From an uncultured Parabacteroides sp. (GTDB lineage Bacteria > Bacteroidota > Bacteroidia > Bacteroidales > Tannerellaceae): a stretch of 58,027 bases of DNA. The notes under the pieces are model-generated. The model did not search any database. It saw nothing but the letters and a program-made list of their open reading frames with translations, and was not told the origin of the DNA. The translations under genes were made by a program, and so were the position numbers. This document shows, in pieces, positions 1-8,552 of this stretch. Every line of letters starts with the position of its first letter. Position 1 is the first letter of the stretch. The stretch spans positions 1 through 58,027 of the forward strand of contig CASFXH010000015.1 in the NCBI GenBank assembly GCA_949298575.1, read 5' to 3'.

Positions 1-60
1 CCTGCCTCACGGCGGTAATTGAGGGAACGCTATTTAATTCATTTATTATGAAATTCTTCT

Positions 61-3000
61 TTATTTCACGATCGTCATCACAGCCTCTTCGCCCTCAACG
101 GCTACGGCTACGATACCCGTCGTCGGAACGGCGATCGTCTCGTTGTCGGAAGCGATGGTCTTTGCGACTACCGTCTTGCCGAGTACGGTCGTGATCGTGA
201 CGTTCTTACCTGCGGCACCCATGATCGTTACCTGACCGTCACCGGCGATCACCTTTACAGACTCAACCGCTACCTCATCGTTAGCCGTCGCGTCGTATTG
301 GATCTCGTCGTTGACATCGAAGATCTCGGCTTGAGCGATCGCCTCGTTGAAGTCTTGCAGACGAGCGATAACAGGCACACCATTCTGGATCTTCACCCAA
401 CCACCACGCATCGGAGCGATGCTCTCTTGCGTCAACTGGCTGTTCAATACGGCGGAACCACCTTGCTCTGCCTCAGACTCGATCAAGAAGCGGTTGTCAT
501 CGTCACCGACCAAGCGGAGCGAGAAGACGACGTTCTTGTGCAAGTTGTTACCCAAGAAGATCTTGTTCGCGAACAAGTCTTGGTTCTTCAGGTCGCTGTC
601 GATCAATTGCTTCGTCGTTACGTTCGGCTTCAAGATATACAGCGTATCACCTGCGTGAACGGCATCCTTGAACGCCAAGCGAGTGTAGTTCTGAGCGCCT
701 TGAGCCACCTTGCCTTGGTAGTCGTAGTTCTTAGCGTCGATCGAGTCTTGCGCGTTGAACAAGTACATCGCACGGGTGAAGCCCGTCGTGAAGACCGTGT
801 GGTCGCAAGCCAAGGAGTCGGCCAAAGTCTCATGGTGATGAGCGCTCGTCGCGTTACACCAGATCGTGTCGCCCTCTACAACCTCCGGACGGATACCGAT
901 CAAGTACTGCGGCATGCGCGTGTTGCTGCGTACATACGCCGTATCCACAAACATCGTGTAAGAACGGGTCTCATTCTCCGGGAATTGGTATACGTTGTTC
1001 ACGCCCAGGAAGCTGATGTTCTTGTCGTTGATACCGTCACGATACTCATTCTCGCTCGACAAGTTCTCGAACAAGTACTCAGAGTTGTTGTTGTAACGAT
1101 AGAACTTCAAGTTCAACGGAGCGTTAGCGGCCGTACCGTAAGTCTCAGGAGCGGCGCCGTTGAAGCGACGGTAGAGCGGCGAGTTGTTGATCGCTACCTC
1201 GAAGGCGGAGACGCGGAGCTCGTCACTCCATTCACCATTAACATTATTGATAGCCGCAATGAACAGATCCAAAGTATTGTCATCTACAGATACACGATTC
1301 TCCGCATAATTCCAAGACTTTTGCTCATCCTTCCGCTCTACAGTATTATTATCTTTATCCTGAGTATCCGCCAAGATTGACTTTTGGAACAGCTTGCTAT
1401 CCGGATTCATCGCATAGTAAACAGTCGGAGAACCAGCCTTCAACTGAGTTAACGTAATGATGCCTTTGCTACCTTGCGGCATATAAGCGTACAACTCAAT
1501 AGCCTTACTTGCGTCAGAAACAATCGGTTCACCATCCTTATCATAGAAAATCACCTTCATGTTGGCACGATCATTCGGAGACAACCAGTTGCCAAGAGGA
1601 ACAGACGTACCGTTAATAGTAACAGTTCTCTTCTCCAAAGTCAGATCATAGAACGACCAAACCTTCGTTGCGTCATCAACCGTGCTCATACCCGCATATT
1701 CTGCCGGATACATTTTGGTGATAAGACCTGAAACAACATCCTCATCGCTGGTTGTCTTAAACGTAGTGTTCCAACCCTCAAAATTCACCTTCTTACCATA
1801 CAGATTAGCCTCAACCAGCGCATAATAGTGCGTACCATCGATATCATTGTTCTCCTTCAAGAAGAATGCCATCGGAGTCAAAGACATCACATACTTCTTA
1901 GAAGCGGCATCATAAGTCAAGTAACGGCTGCGGCCATCAGCGGCGAACTTCAGGTTATCATAAGCCTCGATGTAGTAAGCGTTACGGATCAAGTTAGCCA
2001 CGCCCGTCTTCTTCGGATCGAGTTGTTGGCCATAGCTATCGTCCTTCACAACCGGGATCAAGCGTAAAGCGATCTTGTCGCCATTCTCGTCTACACGTAC
2101 CAATGAGTCGTTGTCGATCGGGGTATTCAAGCCCTTATCCAATGCCAGACCACTCAGGTAGTTGAAATAGTAAGTCTCGACAGAAGCCTGCTTCTCATTT
2201 ACATACTTGTAGCCCAAGTAAGCGTCTTTCTTACTAGCGTCAGATACGGGAATGAATTCCAAAGTATCGTTCTGCAAACCATTAGCGTCCGCGGTGAAGA
2301 ATACACGACCATCGCCCGCTTTGAACAGCTGGATAGCGGCGCCGCCAACACCCATGTAACCATTCAGACTGTTATCGAAGAACTCACGGTTGATGATCTT
2401 CACAGGCGCGTTGCCCGTACCTTGCTTTTGAACCAACCATTGAGCCGCCGGCATGTGGTCATAGTTCTGGTTGCGTGCTTGAGCCGCATAACCAAACTTA
2501 GCGCCCAAACTTGCGATCAGGTAGTCACCATCAGATTCAGTACGCTTGTTGCCAAACCGATCGTATCCAGATGTATGCAGCTTAATCAAGTACAGACCAT
2601 CCTCGATAGAAGTTGGAGCGAAGGTTTGATCCTCCGGAGACATGGTGACTTTCGTCAACATACCAAGGTCTGACCAATACTTACCAGACGCTGTCCAGTC
2701 ATAAGTATTCGTAGCATCACCAATGACCGCAATAACGTCTTCGTCACCATTGCCATCTTTCATCTTTCCATTCGCGACAGTCAACTCACGAACAGAAGCC
2801 AAGCTTACCAAACGGATGTAAGCCTCTTCGACTTTCAAGTTGTTATCAACATCCCCATAAGTGTCACTATTGGTATCCTCTCCATATCCCCAATAAGTAT
2901 AAGCCTCATTGCCATCCTCTCCTTGCATATAGATTGGAGTCGAGGAAGTCGTTTTCGTATAATACCCATGGGACTTGATCAAGATCTTCTCTTCAAACGG

Positions 3001-4101
3001 ATCGAAAGCGAAAGCGAACTCGAAAGATTCCGCCAGACGAGGCACGTTGTTCGTTCCCTCATACGTGCTCTTCGCGTAAGTGAACTTCGGCAACTTCGCG
3101 ATATTCTCAGAAGCCGTATGGTATGCCGTATCCACTACGATGTAAGAACCATCCGTGTCCTTCGCCTCAAGTTTTACGTAAGGAAGCATCTTATTATCCT
3201 TTCCATCTGTTTTAGATGCTGTAGTCGTATTTCCATCCTCATCCTCATACAACTGATGAGCCTTCAACGGCGTAGCGGCAAACAAGTTCGTCTCTGCGCC
3301 ATCCGTTACGTCCTGATTGAAGTAAAGGTTGAACCAAGAATCCTTGACGATGCTCAGATCGATCTTATCCAATTGCGAGTTCAGGGCGTCAGCGTCCAAA
3401 GGAAGAACAGCCGGTTGCGCCGGAGCGATATAGATAGCCGCACAATCCGTATCCGCATCACCATCACCATTCTCATCATAGGTCAGGTCTGAAGTATTTG
3501 CGGAAATACCAACCCTCAACTCATAGTAAGAAACGCTTCCCTCTTCCGTACCGAACAAGTTTGATCCTGTTTCCGGATTATTAGGATCATCAGCATACAT
3601 GAACACCGCCTTGTTCGCCTCATAGAAAGAGCGCAACTGAGCGTACGGAATATCTCCACTATTCTCATTATTTGTCACCGGAGAGTTCAACCATTCAGAA
3701 GAACCACCCTTGATCATCGCGATCTGACCTGCGTCATTCGGATCCAAAGACAGCGTCAAGCCCGTCGCCTTGTTGATATAAACAAACTTAGGCGCCGTAC
3801 CATCGGTAGGTTGCGTAAATACGACATTCCAGCTAGCGGCCTTCACAGCCGAGATGCTAGTAAGCTGGGTGTTCTGCACCAAGATCAACTGTCCATAATT
3901 CGAAGCGTTAGGATTTGAGACAACCGCAAGAACCGTAGTGGGATCATCTGACGCATTTGCGTTGTAACCCAAATAATAGGTCTTGTTTGTCTCATACTTC
4001 GAGACCACACCATAATTGGTGTTACTTGTCTGCGCCTCGGCTACCGAGAACGCGGACGCCAGCATTAAGCCGGCCATCAAAGTAGAAAACTTTTTGTTCA
4101 T
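61..4101 (-). CDS. Large secreted DUF6383-type surface protein, S-layer candidate
   Basis: An exported protein of about 1346 residues. The start at 4101 (MNKKFSTL...) is preferred over the in-frame Met eight codons upstream because it begins directly with a Lys-rich n-region, a hydrophobic core (LMAGLMLASAFSV) and an AEA-Q cleavage site. The long middle is Asn/Asp/Thr-rich and shows no enzyme motif. The last 75 or so residues (from VESVKVIAGDGQVTI to the terminal TIVK) form a short beta-sandwich-like tail of the DUF6383/T9SS sorting type, so export by type IX secretion and surface attachment are likely. Length and composition resemble the Tannerella forsythia S-layer subunits TfsA/TfsB (about 1180 and 1360 residues); this is recalled, not aligned. 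Only 60 bases of downstream sequence are visible, so a partner gene beyond the left edge cannot be excluded. Function as S-layer or adhesin is inference; the secreted nature is well supported. Confidence 0.85.
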   Translation of the reverse strand: MNKKFSTLMAGLMLASAFSVAEAQTSNTNYGVVSKYETNKTYYLGYNANASDDPTTVLAVVSNPNASNYGQLILVQNTQLTSISAVKAASWNVVFTQPTDGTAPKFVYINKATGLTLSLDPNDAGQIAMIKGGSSEWLNSPVTNNENSGDIPYAQLRSFYEANKAVFMYADDPNNPETGSNLFGTEEGSVSYYELRVGISANTSDLTYDENGDGDADTDCAAIYIAPAQPAVLPLDADALNSQLDKIDLSIVKDSWFNLYFNQDVTDGAETNLFAATPLKAHQLYEDEDGNTTTASKTDGKDNKMLPYVKLEAKDTDGSYIVVDTAYHTASENIAKLPKFTYAKSTYEGTNNVPRLAESFEFAFAFDPFEEKILIKSHGYYTKTTSSTPIYMQGEDGNEAYTYWGYGEDTNSDTYGDVDNNLKVEEAYIRLVSLASVRELTVANGKMKDGNGDEDVIAVIGDATNTYDWTASGKYWSDLGMLTKVTMSPEDQTFAPTSIEDGLYLIKLHTSGYDRFGNKRTESDGDYLIASLGAKFGYAAQARNQNYDHMPAAQWLVQKQGTGNAPVKIINREFFDNSLNGYMGVGGAAIQLFKAGDGRVFFTADANGLQNDTLEFIPVSDASKKDAYLGYKYVNEKQASVETYYFNYLSGLALDKGLNTPIDNDSLVRVDENGDKIALRLIPVVKDDSYGQQLDPKKTGVANLIRNAYYIEAYDNLKFAADGRSRYLTYDAASKKYVMSLTPMAFFLKENNDIDGTHYYALVEANLYGKKVNFEGWNTTFKTTSDEDVVSGLITKMYPAEYAGMSTVDDATKVWSFYDLTLEKRTVTINGTSVPLGNWLSPNDRANMKVIFYDKDGEPIVSDASKAIELYAYMPQGSKGIITLTQLKAGSPTVYYAMNPDSKLFQKSILADTQDKDNNTVERKDEQKSWNYAENRVSVDDNTLDLFIAAINNVNGEWSDELRVSAFEVAINNSPLYRRFNGAAPETYGTAANAPLNLKFYRYNNNSEYLFENLSSENEYRDGINDKNISFLGVNNVYQFPENETRSYTMFVDTAYVRSNTRMPQYLIGIRPEVVEGDTIWCNATSAHHHETLADSLACDHTVFTTGFTRAMYLFNAQDSIDAKNYDYQGKVAQGAQNYTRLAFKDAVHAGDTLYILKPNVTTKQLIDSDLKNQDLFANKIFLGNNLHKNVVFSLRLVGDDDNRFLIESEAEQGGSAVLNSQLTQESIAPMRGGWVKIQNGVPVIARLQDFNEAIAQAEIFDVNDEIQYDATANDEVAVESVKVIAGDGQVTIMGAAGKNVTITTVLGKTVVAKTIASDNETIAVPTTGIVAVAVEGEEAVMTIVK

Positions 4102-4317
4102 AATAATTAATTTAGATATTAACACTTAGTAATTAAGAATGTACATGCTCAATGCCGCTCGAGTGTAGCGTTTAAACGTACCTTTTTGCGCTACACTTTT
4201 GAGCCGCACAGCAATGGAATTTATACCTTTGGTCGCGCCCTCGAAGGGTTTCGTTCAGGAAAGCCTACTTTATGGATAAGAAAGAGTTAGGACCCATAAA
4301 AAAAGAGGGGAGAATAG

Positions 4318-4347
4318 TTGTTGGTTTCGAAGAAAGCCGTACCTTTG
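4318..4347 (+). promoter_or_regulatory. Orphan Bacteroidetes-type promoter pointing into gene-free DNA
   Basis: TTG at 4318-4320, a 19-base spacer, then TACCTTTG at 4340-4347, which fits the TTTG-N19-21-TAnnTTTG consensus closely. A second similar motif lies at 4198-4231 (TTTG, 22-base spacer, TACCTTTG). No credible gene follows on the plus strand, so a small RNA is possible. Confidence 0.4.
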
Positions 4348-4580
4348 TCATGTCGCAAGAAAACGTACGTTTTTGCGCTACAGTCTTTTTCCAACGCAAC
4401 ATTTTTATTTCCACGGCGTTACAATCAAGAATACCCTTTATTCGCTACACTGTTTTGACGGCTTTTCACCTGCGCTATATATAATATAATGTACACGTAC
4501 ATATATAATATATAGGCACATACGTGAGGGCGTAAAAATGGGCGAAAGTGTAGCGCGAAAAGGGTATGTGAAATAGAAGA

Positions 4581-4662
4581 CCCCCTCTGCCCTTCGGGCA
4601 TCTCCCCTGAAATCAGACGAAATCATCTGGGGGAGATAGAGACGATGTGCACATCGTCTCTA
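4581..4662. repeat. Dispersed repeat copy ending in a 26-bp perfect palindrome
   Basis: A C-rich element (4582-4607, core CTGCCCTTCGGGCATCTCCC) is followed by a perfect 26-bp palindrome at 4637-4662 (half-site TAGAGACGATGTG). Both parts recur at the other end of the window: the C-rich element in reverse complement near 57550-57577, and the palindrome at 57756-57783. Two copies of each about 53 kb apart mark REP-like dispersed repeats, perhaps also acting as bidirectional terminators. Confidence 0.8.
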
Positions 4663-4693
4663 CGGCATCAGACGGTAGGATAACAACATAACA

Positions 4694-4760
4694 ATAATGT
4701 ATTACAACCCATCGCCCGCTTCGCGGGAGCTCCCCTCGGGGGAGCTTTCCTTAAATGACT
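4694..4760. repeat. Dispersed GCGGGAGCTCCCCT-family repeat copy
   Basis: Contains CGCTTCGCGGGAGCTCCCCT followed by CGGGGGAGCT. It can fold as two nested hairpins (CCCGC/GCGGG and AGCTCCCC/GGGGAGCT). Close relatives lie at 57439-57490 and, inverted, at 57615-57667. This is a mobile or REP-like non-coding family rather than a gene part. Confidence 0.7.
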
Positions 4761-4787
4761 AGAACATGAGAGGGTAAAAACACGCGC

Positions 4788-4903
4788 TCCCAAACGCTTG
4801 CGCAACCATCGCCTTACGCTTGCGCAAGCGTTGCCCAACGGCACCGCAAGCGTAAGCCTACACATCCGCAAGCGTTGGCCAACGCTTGCGGAAGCGTTTT
4901 TTC
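4788..4903. repeat. Cluster of CGCTTGCG inverted repeats with a 28-bp palindrome
   Basis: The word CGCTTGCG or its complement appears at least six times. A 16-bp perfect palindrome (4816-4831, half-site ACGCTTGC) and a 28-bp perfect palindrome (4865-4892, half-site TCCGCAAGCGTTGG) are included. The latter is followed on the plus strand by GCGTTTTTT, so it could act as an intrinsic terminator. It lies between porE and the large surface-protein gene, both on the minus strand. Confidence 0.7.
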
Positions 4904-4951
4904 ATGCTTCTAGACGGGGTAAATTCACCCTCCCAATGATGGTTTTCTAAC

Positions 4952-5032
4952 AATAGGCATTATGAGGCGCTAATAATAGGCATTATAAACATCTCACAAT
5001 AGGCATTATGACATGCTTATAATAGGCATTAT
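4952..5032. repeat. Four-copy direct repeat, exact 23-bp period
   Basis: The 12-mer AATAGGCATTAT starts at 4952, 4975, 4998 and 5021, a period of exactly 23 bp, separated by 11-base spacers that differ from each other. Copies 1 and 3 are flanked by C...GA, copies 2 and 4 by T...AA, giving an alternating pattern. Such iteron-like spacing of about two helical turns would suit cooperative protein binding. Confidence 0.85.
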
Positions 5033-5100
5033 AATAATAGCTGAATATAAGACATTTAAGCGGTAAAACCATCGAGGGCGTGAACTTCACGCTCACTCAC

Positions 5101-5141
5101 AAAAAAGCCCCGTCCGAGACACTTCCCGCATCGGACAGGGC
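5101..5141 (-). terminator. Intrinsic terminator of porE
   Basis: Arms at 5107-5117 and 5131-5141 (GCCC-GTCCGA pairing with TCGGAC-GGGC) form a strong GC stem. Read on the minus strand the stem is followed by a run of six T. It lies about 60 bases past the stop codon at 5202. Confidence 0.8.
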
Positions 5142-5201
5142 AAGATATTCCAAACATAGGAAAGGCCAAAAAGTTTAGATCTCTTTTGAGAAACAACCAT
5201 A

Positions 5202-7187
5202 TCAATAAAGATTGTAGTTCGTCCGCAAGACCTTGAACTCCGTGCGGCGATTGATCTGGTCCGCGATCTCTTGTTGCTCGGGTGGGAGAGCCAGGACGAA
5301 TTCCTCGGTAAGGACGTCGCCTTCCTTCAAGAAAGGATGCTCCTCGGCCATGCGCTTGTTGATGGTCTTGGGGACGCTCTCGCCATAACCTTTGGCTTCC
5401 AAGCGATCGCGGGCGATGCCACCAGCGATGAGGTAGTCGACAACCGATTGCGCCCGCCTTTGCGCCAAACCCTCGTTGTAGCGGTCGGTGCCCTTGCGGT
5501 CGGTGTGGGCACCCAGCTCGATGGTGACGTTGGGATTATCGTTAAGCATCTTGATCATCTCGTCGAGGGCGGCTTTCGACTCGGGCCGGAGCGTCGCCTT
5601 GTCGAAGTCGTAGAAGATGTTCTCGACGACCACCGGCTCGTAGATGGGCGAGAGGAAGAAATCGACGATGTAGGTCTCGTTCTTCTCCTCGGGATCGGTC
5701 TTCAGCTCAAAACTCTGGTTCAGGTAGCCGCGAGCGCTGGCCATCATGACGTAGCGAATGTCCCGTTCAAGCTCCACTTGATAGAAGCCATCCCGCTTGA
5801 CCACGGCCTTCTCGTTCAAGCCGTCTCGACCGACGATGCGGACCGTGGCGTTCTCGATCGGGTATTCATCCACATCGAAGACGTAGCCCTCGATCTTGAT
5901 CGTGATGACCGGCAACTCGAAGGAATAGAGATGGTCGTATCCGCGGGCGTCGTTGCGGTTCGAGCTGAAGAACCCCCGCTCGCGACTCCCCTCGAAAGTG
6001 ATTCCGAAGTCGTCGGCCATGGAATTGATCGGGGCTCCCAGGTTGCTGACGTTCCACCGGCCCGTGCTGTCGAGCTTGGCCATGAAAAGATCCAACCCAC
6101 CCATCCCGGGATGGCCGTTCGAGGCAAAGTAAAGCGTCACGGAGTCGCGGGCGTAAGGAAACATCTCGTCCCCGGCCGTGTTGATCTGCTCGCCGAGGTT
6201 CTCCATCGGTCCGAAAGCGTTCCCATTGATCCGGCAACGGAAGATATCTTTTCCCCCGAAGCCTCCCACCACGTCGGAGACGAAATAGAGGTAACGCCCG
6301 TCCGGCGAGACCGAAGGATGGCCGAGCGCCGTGACGGAGTCCTTGACGATCGCGACCCGGGAACCCTTGCCCCACGTCGCCCCGCCACGAGTCGAGGAAT
6401 AGATTTCGGAAGTACGGTCGTCCTCAGGGTCCTGGCCGCAGAAAGTGTAATACATCGTATTGCCATCGGCCGTGAAGGAAGGAGTCCCCTCGTCGAACTC
6501 GGTGTTGACGGCGTCTTCCAGCAGTTCGGGCGTGAGCCAGTTGCCTTGCTCATCCTTCTTGACGAGGTAGAAATCGTTGTTATTCTGTCCGGTGATGGCG
6601 CTCACCTTGGCCTCCTTATCCCGGGTACGAGAAGAAGCGAAGTAGAGCTGGTCATAATTCTCGCCCGCCAGCATAGGACTGAACTCACCTCGGCGGGAAT
6701 TGAACTTATCCATCCGGCGAACGACGTAGCGGGTCGGCGCCTTCCGCCATTGGGGAGCCAGCTCGCAGCCTTGGATCCCATTGATCGCCAGTTGGCTCGT
6801 AGGTTGCCATTGGGAATAAAGATCGTAATTCTTGATGGCGTCGGCGTAGCGCCCTCCCTGATGCAACACCTGGGCAAGGCGAAGGTAGACGATGCTATCC
6901 GGATACTCGTAACGCACGGCGTTCATGTAGGCGCTCGTCGCCCGAGCCACGCTGTTGATCATTCGGTTGCATTCCCCCATACGGAAAGCGATATAGCCCC
7001 GCAAGGCTCGTTCCTTGGGAGACGTCTTCGTATAAACCTTCCGATAGATGGCGGCCGCCTCATAGTATTCCCCGATCCGTTGCTTCTCCTCCGCGTCGCT
7101 CAACTTGGCGCTCTTGCAGGAAAGGAGCAAGGCGAGCAACAGGGTCGACCATACCCACAAGTTAAACACTCTTCTCATCATGCGCAC
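5202..7187 (-). CDS. porE: PorE-like T9SS lipoprotein: TPR, beta-propeller, OmpA domain
   Basis: A 661-residue outer-membrane or periplasmic lipoprotein (lipobox LLLSC near residue 23). Domains in order: TPR-like helices (about 30-130), a PD40/WD40-type propeller with repeated DG..(L/M)YF and FxSSR blades (about 160-430), a carboxypeptidase-regulatory-like beta-sandwich (430-515), and a C-terminal OmpA peptidoglycan-binding domain with the motif NIFYDFDKATLRPES, then GAHTDRKGTDRYNEGLAQRR, which carries the Asp and Arg that bind diaminopimelate. This four-part architecture and length match P. gingivalis PorE (PG1058), a type IX secretion component that anchors the machine to peptidoglycan. It sits 54 bp downstream of queA on the same strand and has its own terminator. 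Met 1, 3 or 4 could be the start. The T9SS role follows from architecture only. Confidence 0.85.
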   Translation of the reverse strand: MRMMRRVFNLWVWSTLLLALLLSCKSAKLSDAEEKQRIGEYYEAAAIYRKVYTKTSPKERALRGYIAFRMGECNRMINSVARATSAYMNAVRYEYPDSIVYLRLAQVLHQGGRYADAIKNYDLYSQWQPTSQLAINGIQGCELAPQWRKAPTRYVVRRMDKFNSRRGEFSPMLAGENYDQLYFASSRTRDKEAKVSAITGQNNNDFYLVKKDEQGNWLTPELLEDAVNTEFDEGTPSFTADGNTMYYTFCGQDPEDDRTSEIYSSTRGGATWGKGSRVAIVKDSVTALGHPSVSPDGRYLYFVSDVVGGFGGKDIFRCRINGNAFGPMENLGEQINTAGDEMFPYARDSVTLYFASNGHPGMGGLDLFMAKLDSTGRWNVSNLGAPINSMADDFGITFEGSRERGFFSSNRNDARGYDHLYSFELPVITIKIEGYVFDVDEYPIENATVRIVGRDGLNEKAVVKRDGFYQVELERDIRYVMMASARGYLNQSFELKTDPEEKNETYIVDFFLSPIYEPVVVENIFYDFDKATLRPESKAALDEMIKMLNDNPNVTIELGAHTDRKGTDRYNEGLAQRRAQSVVDYLIAGGIARDRLEAKGYGESVPKTINKRMAEEHPFLKEGDVLTEEFVLALPPEQQEIADQINRRTEFKVLRTNYNLY

Positions 7188-7241
7188 GTCTTTGTCTTTG
7201 TCGATCTTAAATGAAGAACGAGGTTGCCCGCGCTTTATTGT

Positions 7242-8456
7242 CTATAACAACAACGAGCTGTCGCCATAACTCAAGAACCGGAAGTCGTGGGCTAGCGCGT
7301 AATCATAGATCGATCGCCAATCTCCCTTCACGAAAGCGGAGACCAGCAATAAGAGCGTGCTCTGCGGCTGGTGAAAATTCGTGACGATCCCCCGAACCAG
7401 CTTGAACTCGTAGCCGGGCACGATAATGATCTGCGTCGCCGTCACCAGTTTATCCGCTCCCCGCCGATCCAAGTAAGCCAAGATATTACGGAGCGCCCGC
7501 TCGACCGTCAGCCGATTGCTGCCCTCCTCGTAAGGCATCCATTGCTTCACCACCAATTCCTCGCTCGTCGCCTCTGGGTTGGTTTCCAAGAGGACACCGA
7601 TGTAATAAAGGCTCTCCAGCGTGCGGACGGAAGTCGTCCCCACGGCGATGATATGCCCCAACTTTTCCAAAAGCCGTTCAATGGTGGAGCGATTGACCGA
7701 AATAAATTCCGTATGCATCTCATGCCCGGCGATCGTCTCGCTCTTCACCGGCTTGAAGGTACCGGCGCCAACGTGCAGCGTCACCTCTTCCCGGCCGATC
7801 CCCTTCGTGTCGATCGCCGCCAAGACCTCCGGCGTGAAGTGCAAGCCAGCGGTTGGCGCGGCCACCGAACCTTTGATCTTCGAATAGACCGTCTGGTAAG
7901 TTTTCAAATCGCTCCGCTCCGTCTCCCTCCGCAAATAAGGCGGAATCGGCAAAACGCCCGCCGCGTCGAGCAACTCAGCGAAAGTCACCCGCGTATCATC
8001 CCACGAGAATTCCACCCGATGGCTATCGCCAAACGACTCCAGCCGCTCGGCTCGCAAAGTCAAAGGATGTCCACTGACCGTCAGAGGCATTTCCAACGGG
8101 CCTGATTTCCACTTCTTCAAATTGCCAACCAAGCACGTCCATTGGCAACGCCCGGTGGTTTGGAAAATCAAGGCGTAATCCCTCGGTTCGGCCGGTTCCA
8201 GGCAAAAGACCTCGATCCGGGCGCCTGTCTCTTTATGGAACAACAGACGGGCTTGGATCACCCGGGTGTTATTGAAGACCATCAAGGTATCCGAAGGCAA
8301 AAATTCGGGCAAGCGTTTGAAGACACTCTCGCCGATTTTTCCGTTTTGATAAAGCAATAATTTGGATTCATCCCGCTTAGCCAAGGGATACTTGGCGATC
8401 CGTTCGTCGGGTAAAGGGTAATTATAATCTTCGATCCGTATCTCTTTTGGTGTCAT
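7242..8456 (-). CDS. queA: S-adenosylmethionine:tRNA ribosyltransferase-isomerase QueA
   Basis: Makes epoxyqueuosine at tRNA position 34 by transferring and isomerising the ribosyl group of AdoMet onto the 7-aminomethyl-7-deazaguanine base. At 404 residues it has the length usual for Bacteroidetes. Recognisable family segments include the N-terminal YPLPDERIAKYP, MVFNNTRVIQARL, the glycine-rich AAPTAGLHFTPEVL, LHVGAGTFKPV and the C-terminal TNFHQPQSTLLLLVSAF. A candidate -7 box (TACCTTCG, minus strand) at 8473-8480 gives a leader of about 10 bases. It is probably co-transcribed with the downstream porE. Confidence 0.97.
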   Translation of the reverse strand: MTPKEIRIEDYNYPLPDERIAKYPLAKRDESKLLLYQNGKIGESVFKRLPEFLPSDTLMVFNNTRVIQARLLFHKETGARIEVFCLEPAEPRDYALIFQTTGRCQWTCLVGNLKKWKSGPLEMPLTVSGHPLTLRAERLESFGDSHRVEFSWDDTRVTFAELLDAAGVLPIPPYLRRETERSDLKTYQTVYSKIKGSVAAPTAGLHFTPEVLAAIDTKGIGREEVTLHVGAGTFKPVKSETIAGHEMHTEFISVNRSTIERLLEKLGHIIAVGTTSVRTLESLYYIGVLLETNPEATSEELVVKQWMPYEEGSNRLTVERALRNILAYLDRRGADKLVTATQIIIVPGYEFKLVRGIVTNFHQPQSTLLLLVSAFVKGDWRSIYDYALAHDFRFLSYGDSSLLL

Positions 8457-8472
8457 TCTTGTTTAATTTTCG

Positions 8473-8480
8473 CGAAGGTA
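8473..8480 (-). promoter_or_regulatory. Candidate -7 box for queA-porE
   Basis: TACCTTCG on the minus strand followed by CG, placed so transcription would start about 10 bases before the queA ATG. No clear -33 TTG is seen at the usual distance. Confidence 0.45.
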
Positions 8481-8552
8481 CATGATTCCACCCAATTTCT
8501 CTCACACGGATTTTTACTAATTTTGCCCGCGTAAATAAAAAGCGACATCGAA

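Larger units (their letters stand above)
4102..5201. other. Gene-free region of about 1.1 kb with repeats and palindromes
   Basis: No convincing coding sequence is present; the short open frames here have no recognisable product. The region holds: a 22-base motif repeated with one mismatch (4174-4195 and 4361-4382), both ending in GCGCTACA; further CGCTACA/TGTAGCG boxes near 4162, 4442 and 4551; an AT-rich imperfect palindrome at 4476-4514 centred on ATGTACACGTACAT; dispersed repeats at 4581-4760; a 26-bp and a 28-bp perfect palindrome; a four-copy 23-bp-period array; and the porE terminator. Two plus-strand promoter-like motifs point into it (4198-4231 and 4318-4347). Confidence 0.7.

Noticed and set aside
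298-1380. 360-codon plus-strand frame inside the giant surface-protein gene
   Set aside because: Opposite strand of an intact gene, and Arg/Val-rich low-quality translation.
4272-4484. 70-codon plus-strand frame behind a promoter-like motif
   Set aside because: No hydrophobic or domain pattern, and the region is better explained by repeats; kept only as a possible small-RNA locus.
4952-5032. CRISPR array interpretation of the 23-bp-period repeat
   Set aside because: Repeat of 12 and spacer of 11 bases are far too short, there are no cas genes, and the other arrays in the window have no unique spacers.
5271-7214. 647-codon plus-strand frame opposite porE
   Set aside because: Antisense to a protein with clear domains; the translation is Val/Asp/His/Arg-rich without structure.
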